64,000 nt of DNA from Candidatus Hamiltonella defensa 5AT (Acyrthosiphon pisum) (lineage in GTDB: Bacteria; Pseudomonadota; Gammaproteobacteria; Enterobacterales; Enterobacteriaceae): NCBI RefSeq assembly GCF_000021705.1, contig NC_012751.1, positions 1,116,001 through 1,180,000 on the forward strand. The letters are read 5' to 3'. The notes below the pieces were generated by a model. The model was not told the origin of the DNA, ran no database searches, and saw only the letters and a program-made list of their open reading frames with translations. How positions within the stretch are numbered: position 1 is the stretch's first letter; every line of letters begins with the position of its first letter. Positions 16,556-24,599 of the stretch are shown piece after piece. The translations under genes were made by a program, and so were the position numbers.

Positions 16556-18901
16556 GTGCGACGTGAAAGTTGCACCACAGAAGTCCCTTGAAAAAGGGTA
16601 AGGTTGATCCGAAACCTTATTGCCACTTACTCGGTGCAAGAGGAGTAATTCTCTTGTGCTAAGCGAGAATGAAAGCCTAACTAAAGTATTAAGCTGAATA
16701 AGAAATAGGGGCTAGGCAAAATTGAAATGGGCTGAATAAAGTGAATCTCCGTGATTAAAATGTCGTCAGCAACGAAAACACGAAATCAGATGTGACGTGT
16801 TAAGGGGAAATTTAACGACAGTTAGAAACGGGTAAAGAAGAGTGTTCGTTCTTTACGACGGATCCCGTTCCCCGGCATAGAGGAGGCAGCCCACTCAATG
16901 TATCTTCATGGTGTGAAACACGGTAACCCCATTAATCTTTTAGTGTTGATGTAAATACTAAGAGACAGTGGGCATAAGACGTTCCAAAAAGCGAAGGCAA
17001 TCAGCCGAAAGGCAACTGGAAATCATAACAGGATTGATAGAGGTAATTACTTTACTCTGAAAAGAGGCTGACGTGGAACGGGTGACTTACCCATATAATC
17101 CTTTACCAAGGTTATGAATTGATTTAGAAGAGTTAGATGCCTATGGCAAACGTAATAAATCAAAACTATGAACAACAACTGGAATGGCATGCTATTAACT
17201 GGCGTGTTGTGACAGCCATGATTAATAATCTAAGGCAAAGAATATATAGGGCTTCAGCAACAGGTGACTTAAAGAAAGTCAGAAATCTGCAAAAACTCAT
17301 GATGAAATCAAGAGCTAACCATCTTCTGGCTATCAGGAAAGTCACTCAGGTCAATCGGGGAAAACACACGGCTGGAGTAGATAATCAGGTAATTAATGAC
17401 CATAAAGGACGAGAACATCTTTATAAGTTATTAAGCCAAACAACTTCAGAAAAGGTTTATCCAGTAAAACGAGTTTACATAGCAAAAAAGAATGGAAAAA
17501 AACGCCCTCTTGGGATCCCAACCATTCTCGACCGCTGTAGACAAGCGATAGTTAAATCGGCGCTGGAACCTTATTGGGAAGCAAAATTTGAACCAGTCAG
17601 CTACGGATTTAGACCGGGGCGAAGTGCCCATGACGCAATACAAAAAATTTTCTGTATTGCCAGAGCACGAGGGACACGGCACTGGGTACTAGATGCAGAT
17701 ATTAAAGGCGCATTTGACAACATTGACCATAATTTTCTCATAAAAAAAATCGGGGGATTCCCCGAAAGAAACATGATTAAACAATGGTTACAAGCCGGTG
17801 TGCTGGAACATGGCAACTATATACCCAATGTTGCAGGTACTCCGCAAGGCGGGATTATCAGTCCACTACTGGCCAATATTGCACTCCACGGAATGGAGAC
17901 CTTACTGGGTATTCAATACTGGAAAAACGGCACGCCAAAACAAGGGCAACCTTATGCAGTAGTTCGTTATGCGGATGATTTTGTCGTATTCGGTAAATCC
18001 CGTGAAGAGTGCGAAACTGCCAAAATAAAGTTGCAAATTTGGTTAGCTCAGAGAGGGTTAGCTCTTTCTGAAGAAAAAACCAGTATCAAACACTTGAAGG
18101 AAGGATTCGACTTCCTGGGATTTAATATACGACATTATGACAATCGCCACAGAAAACGGGGATATATATTGTTAACGAAGCCCTCAAAGGAGTCGATGAA
18201 AAGGTACAAACAGCAAATGAGAATGACCTGGAAAGGTATTATCGGTATGCCGACACAAGAAGGAATAAGACAACTGAATGCCAAGATAATAGGATGGTGT
18301 AATTACTATCGTATTGGTGCTTCAAAAAGAACATTCAGTGCATTAGACCAATGGATGTGGATCCGCCAACGTAGATATTTGTATCGACGTCATCCCAATA
18401 AACACTGGTGGTGGCGAAGAAAACACTACTTAGGCAAGATACCAGGTAGAGAAGACTATTCAGTATTTATGGATAAATCAACCGGTGGATTTCTTTGGAA
18501 GCATGCATGGACAAAAATACAGCGTCATTGGCTAGTTCCAAAAAATGCTTCCCCCGACAATCCGGAATTGCGTGACTATTGGCGTAATAGGCAGGCACGT
18601 AAACAGCCTTTTATTTACGGTGTCAAAGTTAACCTCTATAAGCGACAGAAAGGTTATTGTCCTCTCTGTGATCAAGAGTTGGACAATGGTGAACAATTGC
18701 ATGTTCATCATATTCAGCCTAAAGCTGAAGGGGGTGACAACAAGCTGGCTAATCTAAGATTGTTACATGCTAATTGCCACAGACAATTACATAGCAAAAA
18801 AAGGAAAAATGTTGAAGTGAGTAAGTTGCGTGAGCCGTATGCGGGGTAACTCGCACGTACGGTTCTTGAGGGAGTGGGCACTTGCGGCCTGCTTACCTAA
18901 T
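16556..18901 (+). mobile_element. Group II intron, copy 1 (about 2346 bp)
   Basis: It begins with the group II 5' consensus GTGCGAC. The catalytic domain V hairpin is at 18832-18865 (34 nt, starting GAGCCGTATGCG and ending CGTACGGTTC), followed by domain VI. The 3' end is near TTACCTAAT at 18901, placed by comparison with copy 2. An internal frame encodes a reverse transcriptase-maturase. It is nearly identical to the copy at 39626-41970 and in the same orientation. The flanking sequences belong to two different genes (toxin stub upstream, pilQ downstream), so the locus is recombinant. Confidence 0.93.
17137..18849 (+). CDS. ltrA: Group II intron reverse transcriptase/maturase with HNH endonuclease
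   Basis: A 570-residue intron-encoded protein. Reverse transcriptase blocks include GKKRPLGIPTI, LDADIKGAFDNIDH (motif A) and YADDFVV (catalytic YADD). A maturase X region follows, then a C-terminal HNH domain (CPLCDQELDNG, HVHHIQPKAEGG, HANCHRQLH). Compared with copy 2 it keeps the normal Phe at residue 193 in motif A. Its C-terminus is longer because a run of seven A, rather than six, shifts the last codons, and the frame then runs into domain V. All catalytic motifs are present, so it is probably active. Confidence 0.93.
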   Translation: MPMANVINQNYEQQLEWHAINWRVVTAMINNLRQRIYRASATGDLKKVRNLQKLMMKSRANHLLAIRKVTQVNRGKHTAGVDNQVINDHKGREHLYKLLSQTTSEKVYPVKRVYIAKKNGKKRPLGIPTILDRCRQAIVKSALEPYWEAKFEPVSYGFRPGRSAHDAIQKIFCIARARGTRHWVLDADIKGAFDNIDHNFLIKKIGGFPERNMIKQWLQAGVLEHGNYIPNVAGTPQGGIISPLLANIALHGMETLLGIQYWKNGTPKQGQPYAVVRYADDFVVFGKSREECETAKIKLQIWLAQRGLALSEEKTSIKHLKEGFDFLGFNIRHYDNRHRKRGYILLTKPSKESMKRYKQQMRMTWKGIIGMPTQEGIRQLNAKIIGWCNYYRIGASKRTFSALDQWMWIRQRRYLYRRHPNKHWWWRRKHYLGKIPGREDYSVFMDKSTGGFLWKHAWTKIQRHWLVPKNASPDNPELRDYWRNRQARKQPFIYGVKVNLYKRQKGYCPLCDQELDNGEQLHVHHIQPKAEGGDNKLANLRLLHANCHRQLHSKKRKNVEVSKLREPYAG

Positions 18902-19195
18902 CACTGTCAGCCTGAAAAGGTGTTTATGCGCCATGTGGAAGGCTGCGCACACTGTTATCACGGGATTATCGGTCGGATGGTGGTGGCAGAAGTGATTGCC
19001 CCGGATGCCCCCTTTTTTGAACTGTACCTGACAAAAAGCAAGGCGGCCGCGAAAACCTACTGGCATCGTAAACTAGGTGGCATGACCCGTAATCAGTACG
19101 TATTGCACTACATCCATGCAGGAGAAGTTGACCCACTGGCCGCCCATTGTATTTGTCCAATCGATGAAGACAGTTATACGTTGTTGCCTCAATAA
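18902..19195 (+). pseudogene. pilQ: C-terminal fragment of pilus ATPase PilQ
   Basis: About 97 codons of the C-terminal end of the R64-type thin-pilus assembly ATPase (GspE/PilB family). The zinc-binding type pattern HCQPEKVFMRHVEGCAHC is followed by HGIIGRMVVAEVI, which is typical of secretion ATPases. The ATP-binding part is missing: the fragment begins directly at the 3' end of the group II intron, and no matching 5' part occurs in the window. Downstream order toward pilR, pilS, pilT and pilU follows R64, but foreign genes are interposed. Base composition is richer in GC than the flanking core genes. Confidence 0.8.
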
Positions 19196-19257
19196 CTTAC
19201 ACACATTGTTGTTTATGTGTATTATGATGACTTTATCATTGTATGAGTGCATGAGTA

Positions 19258-20455
19258 ATGAATATATATAAAAAAACAACATTTGCGGTCTTCTCTATGG
19301 CTCTTTTAACTTCATCTTTATCTGGATGTCTGGTTAAAAAACCAGAGAAATCAAATGAAGCTGCCAATGATATTTTAAATGAAAAGTTTTATAGTAGTTT
19401 GTTGGTTATTCCTGTCACCATCAATAATAAATCATATCGTTTTTTAGTTGATACTGGGGCTAGTACTACCGTTATCAACGAAGGAACAGCTAAAGAAATA
19501 ACACAGGAAGTTTCATACTCAACGCTGCATCCATTCCATAAGAAAATTTTTTCTAACGTTAAAACGGTTCACGATAAAATCGACGTTGAGAATCTTAAAT
19601 TGCTTAAGCCAGTGAAGATGTTTATTGGTAATGAAGAAGTCAGTGATAATGAAATCTGGATTGCAAAAGATTTAAGTCTTCTTACTCAAGCATCCGGTAC
19701 AAATGATAGATGGTATTATTGGGATTGATACCTTTAGAAAATTTAACTGGCTTGTTGATAATAAAAAAGGACGTTTAACCATATCGAGAAAATCACCTCC
19801 AATATCAACTTACTCACACTGTGTAGCATACGAAGATGCCTATGGAAAATCCCCATACTTTTATCTAGATTATGGAAATAATGATTTTATTAAGATGCAA
19901 ATTGATACAGGGCACAATGGCAGTGATTTTGGAAACGATTTTATTGAGCACGCAAAAAAACAAAAAGGGAAAATAACACCTATCGAATATAGCGTTACAG
20001 CAGCTGAGGCAACAGGGCTGATTAAAATCCGTCAGTATATAATTACGGGTTTAACCTTTAATAATCATCCGGTTGGGGAAATGATCATATCAGAAAACAA
20101 CAACAATCAATATTTTTTAGGGATGAATTTCCTGTCACGATTTAATCAATATGCTTTTATGCCGAGCAAAATGCTTTTCTGCTATAACACAAACTCATTC
20201 TATAAAGAACATCAATACCCCATCAGGCACATTGGTGTCAGGTATTATAATGAGCACCTCGAGATTTTCTATAATGACAAAAAAGAACTTGATCAATATC
20301 ATCTTAAAGATGGTGATGTCATTAAAAGCATTAACGGCATAAATTATTCACCACGAGAAATTAAAAAAGTCGGTGAAATTTTATCATTAACCCCAAAAAA
20401 CAAGTTAACCTTGATTATTGAACGTCTAGGCGTTAAGCAAAAAATTGTGATTTAA
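19258..20455 (+). pseudogene. Retropepsin-like aspartyl protease lipoprotein with PDZ domain, frameshifted
   Basis: Two adjacent frames form one protein of about 395 residues. The first (19258-19728) has a lipoprotein signal (SSLSGCL) and the aspartyl protease motif FLVDTGASTTVI. The second (from about 19703) has DGIIGIDTFRKF, then a second protease-like motif (IDTGHNGSDFG), and ends in a PDZ-like domain (HLKDGDVIKSINGI). The frames overlap near 19700-19728, where a single-base lesion breaks the gene. It sits between the pilQ fragment and hsp20, which is not part of the R64 order. Function is unknown; an envelope protease is likely. Confidence 0.7.
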
Positions 20456-20465
20456 TCATTGATAA

Positions 20466-20490
20466 ATGACGCCCCAATCATGGGCGTCAT
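20466..20490. terminator. Hairpin between convergent protease and hsp20 genes
   Basis: Perfect inverted repeat ATGACGCCC ... GGGCGTCAT (20466-20474 with 20482-20490, 7-base loop). It lies between the stops of two convergent genes and is probably a bidirectional terminator. Confidence 0.75.
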
Positions 20491-20492
20491 TG

Positions 20493-20987
20493 TTAAGCGG
20501 CGTTGTGTTCAAGCACACGACCGGATTCATTTTTAACGCCAATGGAAATTTTCTGGGGTTTTTCCTGTTCTGGAATATCGTAGGTAAATTCCAGAGTGAG
20601 TAGCCCTTTATCCAGATACGCTTTCTGGATATTGATTCGATGCTCCAGGCTAAAACTTAAGGAAAACTCACTTCTTGTCATGCCTTGATGCACCCATTTC
20701 ATGCCGTCTTTTTCCTCGACAGAATCTGTTTTTTCAACGTGCGGCTTGCCGGTAATGGTTAACTGGTTATTGAGCACGGAAATATCGAGTTCATCCCGAA
20801 CATAACCCGGTACGCTCACTGTCAGCTCATAATGCGCTTTGTCTTTTTGCAGCAGATTATAGGCGGGTGAGTCTGCCAGCGGTTTTTCGCCGGTCAGACG
20901 ACTGAACAGATTATCTATCTGCGAAAGCCGGTCAGAAAGCGGATGATGGCTGAATGCCGGGATAAGAGAGAAAGAACGATTGGCCAT
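20493..20987 (-). CDS. Small heat-shock protein, Hsp20/IbpA family
   Basis: A 164-residue holdase chaperone of the alpha-crystallin family. The crystallin core runs from about residue 45 to 140 (YELTVSVPGYVRDELDISV, LTITGKP). The C-terminal region resembles IbpA/IbpB but is longer than E. coli IbpA (137). An AGGAG ribosome site precedes the ATG. It is inserted on the opposite strand within the remnant pil operon, so it is probably accessory cargo and not the housekeeping copy. It appears intact. Confidence 0.9.
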   Translation of the reverse strand: MANRSFSLIPAFSHHPLSDRLSQIDNLFSRLTGEKPLADSPAYNLLQKDKAHYELTVSVPGYVRDELDISVLNNQLTITGKPHVEKTDSVEEKDGMKWVHQGMTRSEFSLSFSLEHRINIQKAYLDKGLLTLEFTYDIPEQEKPQKISIGVKNESGRVLEHNAA

Positions 20988-21011
20988 AGACTCCTCCTTT
21001 AATAATACACA

Positions 21012-22196
21012 GTGAATAAAACATTCCCCTCACACCCTTCATATAGGGGCAGTGGAGACGTTTTCAAGCGCCCCCCTCAACCTGAGAAAAAAACCATGTT
21101 GCCCTTATTAACGTCAACCGTTGTTGCCGTCAAACCTCGCATTGACGCCACACTGAGATGGATTTACCAAAAAACCTTTTCCGCCAGAGACCGCATTGCC
21201 TTTTACGACATGCTGGCCTTCCTGCTGGATAACAACAAATCGTTGCAGCAGGCCTTTATCGATATGCGCCACGTGGTCACCGATTTTGGCCGAAAACATC
21301 ATCCCTGCTCGGTGCTGTTGACCGATTGCCTGTCTGCAATCGATGAGGGACAAAGTGCGTTTGAAAAGGTCTTGCTGGAATGGGTGCCGGTTCAGGAAGC
21401 CACCCTGATGGGTTCCGGTATGCTCTCCGGAAAGCTCTCCGATGCCCTGCGCCGTGCCAGACAGATGGTCGAAGGCAAGAAAACGATGCTCTCCGCCCTG
21501 TTCGGTGCACTGGGCTACCCCTGTTTTCTGCTGGGTATCGTGGTGCTGATGATGCATATGGTGTGTGAGAAGTTTACCCCCAAGCTGGCCAGACTGGTGC
21601 CGCGTGAAAAATGGGAAGGGCCGCTCAGCCTGTTAACCGGCCTTTCTGAATTTATGGTTCATTTTGAGGGGTTATTGCTGTTTGGCCTGCTGGCACTGTT
21701 CGGACTGATGGCATGGTCAATGGGGCATTGGACAACGCGAAAAATCGCCGACCGTCTGCCGCCGTGGTCCGTGTATCGCGCCGTACAGGGGGTTTACTTT
21801 TTGCTGAATATCGCCGCGTTGCTACGGGTCAATATCCCGGTGATGCAGGCGGTCCATATGCTGGGTGAAACCGCCAGTCCATGGCTGGAAAGGCGAATTA
21901 ATGAAACGCTCCATTATATGCGACAGGGCGAACATCTGGGGCTGGCTTTAAAAAGTACCGGCTACCACTTTCCCTCACGCGATTGTGTCAATCAGATGAT
22001 GTTGTTAACCGAAGGCACGGGCGCGGAAAACAGCCTTGAGCAGTATGCCGACCGATGGTTGGCCATCACCATTCAACAGGTCAGGACAACATCACGTTAT
22101 TTAACCGGACTCTGCTTCTTACTGGTGTTCGGTTACATGTTGCTGCTGTTATTGGCCAGCAACGATTTAAGTACCCTGGTCAATCAAATGAGGTAA
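21012..22196 (+). CDS. pilR: Thin-pilus inner-membrane assembly protein PilR
   Basis: GspF/PilC-family platform protein of R64-type (IncI) type IVb thin pili, 394 residues from the first ATG. An alternative start at 21096 would give 366. The duplicated GspF fold is visible: two helical soluble domains (RDRIAFYDMLAFLLDNNKSL; YFLLNIAALLRVNIPVMQA), each followed by hydrophobic segments, with a final membrane helix. Its stop is 2 bases before pilS. The coding sequence is intact and GC-richer than the core genes, consistent with plasmid origin. Confidence 0.85.
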   Translation: MNKTFPSHPSYRGSGDVFKRPPQPEKKTMLPLLTSTVVAVKPRIDATLRWIYQKTFSARDRIAFYDMLAFLLDNNKSLQQAFIDMRHVVTDFGRKHHPCSVLLTDCLSAIDEGQSAFEKVLLEWVPVQEATLMGSGMLSGKLSDALRRARQMVEGKKTMLSALFGALGYPCFLLGIVVLMMHMVCEKFTPKLARLVPREKWEGPLSLLTGLSEFMVHFEGLLLFGLLALFGLMAWSMGHWTTRKIADRLPPWSVYRAVQGVYFLLNIAALLRVNIPVMQAVHMLGETASPWLERRINETLHYMRQGEHLGLALKSTGYHFPSRDCVNQMMLLTEGTGAENSLEQYADRWLAITIQQVRTTSRYLTGLCFLLVFGYMLLLLLASNDLSTLVNQMR

Positions 22197-22198
22197 AA

Positions 22199-22825
22199 AT
22201 GAAAAACCATTCAGTGAGATGTTATCACCCCACCCAAGAGAACAGTATGAACACACCGTCCCACTGTCATCGAGGGTTTCTCAGTCTGGAAGCGATGGGG
22301 GTGTTAGCCGTGATTTCTTTCGCGATTGTCCTGGCAGTCGGCACCGTGTCGAGTTTGTTTAACAAAAGCACGCTCAACGATGAAATCGCGAATGTACAAT
22401 CCTTAGTGACACAATCTCGTGGCCTGTTAAAAACCCAGGGGGAATATCCCTTCAGCAATGGCGCAAAAATGACGGGCACCCTGGTGCAGTTTGGCGGTGT
22501 GCCCGGCAACATGACCATTAACGGCGATAAATCCAAAGGCGAGGCAAAAATCACTAACGGCTGGGGCGGTGAGGTGATGATTGCGCCAGAAAAGGTGCAG
22601 GGCTCTGTGAATAACAAGGGCTTTTCCGTGACCTATAAAAATGTCCCGCAGGAAGCCTGTAGCGTGATGGCGACGAAACTCAGTGGCAGCGCCATGATAC
22701 AGGAGGTCTCCATCTCTGGCAGTCATAACGTGGGGGGAGTCACCGCAGAAAAAGCCGGGGCGCAATGCAAACCCGATAACGGTTCTGTCGGCGTGAATAC
22801 CCTCATTTTTAAATCCAGTCATTAA
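22199..22825 (+). CDS. pilS: Type IVb major prepilin PilS
   Basis: Major thin-pilin precursor, 208 residues. A longer frame opens at 22055 inside pilR, but the ATG at 22199 follows the pilR stop directly. The start yields a long leader ending in RG followed by FLSLEAMGVLAVISFAIVLA, the prepilin-peptidase site with Glu at position +5 and the hydrophobic assembly helix. Two cysteines in the C-terminal part could form the usual pilin disulfide. A hairpin follows the gene, as expected for a highly expressed subunit. Confidence 0.9.
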   Translation: MKNHSVRCYHPTQENSMNTPSHCHRGFLSLEAMGVLAVISFAIVLAVGTVSSLFNKSTLNDEIANVQSLVTQSRGLLKTQGEYPFSNGAKMTGTLVQFGGVPGNMTINGDKSKGEAKITNGWGGEVMIAPEKVQGSVNNKGFSVTYKNVPQEACSVMATKLSGSAMIQEVSISGSHNVGGVTAEKAGAQCKPDNGSVGVNTLIFKSSH

Positions 22826-22861
22826 TCCCTCCCTTCTTTATTTCATGTTTAACGCCTTTTG

Positions 22862-22894
22862 ATGCAGAAAGGGCATGGGTGGCTTTTTCTGCAT
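22862..22894 (+). terminator. Hairpin between pilS and pilT
   Basis: Inverted repeat ATGCAGAAA ... TTTCTGCAT (22862-22870 with 22886-22894) with a 15-base loop just after pilS. It has no long T run, so it may be an attenuator or mRNA-stabilising hairpin that raises pilS over pilT. Confidence 0.55.
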
Positions 22895-22910
22895 TTAAGG
22901 AGCAGATGTC

Positions 22911-23381
22911 GTGACAATGATGACTTTTTGGCTTGCCATCAGTTTAACCCCGGCGGCACAGGCGTTTTGTTTTAATGAAGCGGGGGCGATATACCAGATT
23001 GACCCGACACTGCTGAAAGCCATCGCACAGCAGGAAAGTCGCCTGTCGGCGAAAGCCGTAAACACCAATCGGGATAAAAGGGGTCGGGTGTTGAGCGTAG
23101 ATGACGGGCTGATGCAGGTGAATTCGACGCATATCCCCAGACTCCAGAAAATGGGGGTTCTCCGCCACCCTGAGGATTTGCTCCATCAGCCCTGCCTGAA
23201 CGTCAAGATTGGCGCGTGGATACTGGCGAAACATCTTCGTGCATGTGGCGTCAACTGGGCCTGTCTGGGGTCGTATAACGCGGGCTTCCACCCCCGTCAT
23301 GAAAAGAAACGCCTGCACTATGCCCAACAGGTTTATGCCCGCTACTGGCCGGTGGTCAGCGGTGACAGGAGAACACCGTGA
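22911..23381 (+). CDS. pilT: Pilus-associated lytic transglycosylase PilT (R64 type)
   Basis: A 156-residue SLT-type lytic transglycosylase that opens peptidoglycan for pilus or conjugation machinery. A short signal peptide (WLAISLTPAAQAF) is followed by the catalytic Glu motif (IAQQESRLSAKAVN) and then GLMQVN and GSYNAG. It uses a GTG start with AAGGAG about 9 bases upstream. It overlaps the next gene by 4 bases. It is not related to the retraction ATPase also called PilT. Confidence 0.87.
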   Translation: MTMMTFWLAISLTPAAQAFCFNEAGAIYQIDPTLLKAIAQQESRLSAKAVNTNRDKRGRVLSVDDGLMQVNSTHIPRLQKMGVLRHPEDLLHQPCLNVKIGAWILAKHLRACGVNWACLGSYNAGFHPRHEKKRLHYAQQVYARYWPVVSGDRRTP

Positions 23382-23866
23382 GCGCGGTGAGTCTGGTGGG
23401 GCTGGGACTCTGTGCCGTCCTCATGCAAAGCGTCGCGGTCATGGTCGCCCGGCATTTTCTGGAGGTTCATCACGAGCGACCGCTGTCAGCCATCGGTAGA
23501 GGGGTGATAGTCACTCGCGTGATTTTTACGGGATTATCCTTTCTATCGGCCCTGTTGTCGCCCTCCGCACTACAGGGGCTGTTTTCTCTGGTTTTCCTCG
23601 CTTTTTTATCCCTGTTCATCTATCTGGATGCGGCCAGCCGGTGTTTGCCGCGCTGTTTTACTCTGGCCTTTGGTGTGACCGGAGCCGTCTTTCGTTTTCT
23701 GCTGTCCCCGGAGAGCGGATTACCCGCCCTGGTCACCGCGTTAAGTCTCTTTGGTGTGCTATGGGCACTACGAACCCTTTCGTCAGAGCCGACAAAGGCT
23801 AAAATAAATCAGAGTGACTGCCGACCCGATATAATTTTAGTTCAGTGTCGGTACGTTGATAAATGA
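23378..23866 (+). pseudogene. pilU: Prepilin peptidase PilU, C-terminally truncated
   Basis: Membrane aspartyl peptidase of the GspO/PilU type. The first catalytic aspartate is visible in YLDAASRCLPRCFT after four hydrophobic segments. The homologous part stops near residue 140 (LFGVLWALRTLS). The GxGD motif with the second catalytic aspartate is absent, and the frame runs on into sequence that is the antisense strand of the toxin gene. R64 PilU is about 218 residues. The enzyme should be inactive, so any PilS processing needs another peptidase. The break coincides with the toxin-antitoxin module. Confidence 0.75.
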
Positions 23867-24065
23867 GTAATACATCTGACATACCATGACATTCAATATA
23901 GCCAATATAGTTCCCTATCAAGGAATGCTCTTTGTATCTTTTTGGGAGTGGTTTTCCAGTTTGTAATAAGTTTATCGTTTCTAAAATGATTTTTTGAGCT
24001 TTTTTATTATTTTCATACCGTTTGGCGTCTTTTTTAAAACGGCTTTGATAAACAATTTTTAGCAT
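23799..24065 (-). CDS. yafQ: YafQ-family mRNA interferase toxin
   Basis: Type II toxin of the RelE/YafQ family, 88 residues, cleaving mRNA on the ribosome. The residues matching the YafQ active site are all present: His in RYKEHSL, His in ECHG, Asp in MSDVL, His in GSHSDLF and the final Phe. The ATG at 24065 lies two bases after the antitoxin stop; a TTG at 24074 is possible but less likely. Its 3' end overlaps the truncated pilU frame on the other strand. Confidence 0.85.
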   Translation of the reverse strand: MLKIVYQSRFKKDAKRYENNKKAQKIILETINLLQTGKPLPKRYKEHSLIGNYIGYIECHGMSDVLLIYQRTDTELKLYRVGSHSDLF

Positions 24066-24067
24066 GA

Positions 24068-24325
24068 TCACCAACCGAGATCACGTTTGAGTTCCTCAAT
24101 CGTATCCACCCTGTGAACCTTGACACCCCTTTCCAAATCACGAATAGCTTGTAAAGTTTCCTGATTGGGTTGAAGTAAATCTTTGGGTAATTCGGCACTC
24201 ACCGCCAAACGGTTAACAAGCATCCGGATCACAGTCGAGAGATCCATACCCAAGACTTTGGCATTAGCCATTGCGGCAACTTTAGATGCAGAAGACACTC
24301 TGGCACGTACAACAGTATCCGTCAT
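24068..24325 (-). CDS. dinJ: RelB/DinJ-family antitoxin
   Basis: An 85-residue ribbon-helix-helix antitoxin. The DNA-binding N-terminal half (VRARVSS, LGMDLSTVIRMLVNRLA) is followed by a C-terminal toxin-binding arm ending EELKRDLGW. It precedes the YafQ-like toxin and should repress its own promoter, where a palindrome is visible upstream. The module is intact. Confidence 0.87.
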   Translation of the reverse strand: MTDTVVRARVSSASKVAAMANAKVLGMDLSTVIRMLVNRLAVSAELPKDLLQPNQETLQAIRDLERGVKVHRVDTIEELKRDLGW

Positions 24326-24349
24326 AAAAACCTCCGATTAATTTGAATT

Positions 24350-24374
24350 AATGTAGCTTTTTTGTAGCTACATG
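24350..24374. promoter_or_regulatory. Probable antitoxin operator
   Basis: Perfect palindrome TGTAGCTACA at 24363-24372 with a half-site TGTAGCT about 11 bases away. It lies 25-50 bases upstream of the antitoxin start, where a ribbon-helix-helix repressor would bind. Confidence 0.55.
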
Positions 24375-24415
24375 TCAAATTTATCCCCACACCGGGCTTA
24401 TCGGGAAAAATAAAG

Positions 24416-24599
24416 ATGAAAAACACCTTCCGTCTTATGTCTTGGCGCTGATGCTGTTTTCTAGGTCACTTTTTGCCGAAGAGGTCAATTTTCAAAACTT
24501 AAAACTGATCTGACGCCGCCAAGCGCAGTGGCGATTTATCCCGGCAAATGTTAGTGATGATTTTTGGGGATATCGTGAATAACCCCTTGCATCCCACAC
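24416..24599 (+). pseudogene. Possible TraY/DotA-type N-terminal remnant
   Basis: Short decayed coding remnant. Pieces in different frames read as a signal peptide (LALMLFSRSLFAEEVNFQ) and then KRSGDLSRQMLVMIFGDIV. The second piece resembles the start of the TraY/DotA membrane proteins of IncI-type type IV secretion. It has frameshifts and is cut by the left end of the IS3 element at 24600. The assignment is tentative but would fit the R64-like pil genes alongside. Confidence 0.35.

Noticed and set aside
17446..17978. Overlapping frames inside the group II intron, repeated in copy 2.
   Set aside because: Shadows of the reverse transcriptase gene; their conservation only reflects the identity of the copies.
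22055..22198. Long upstream extension of the pilS frame inside pilR.
   Set aside because: It overlaps a real gene in another frame; the ATG at 22199 gives a proper prepilin leader.
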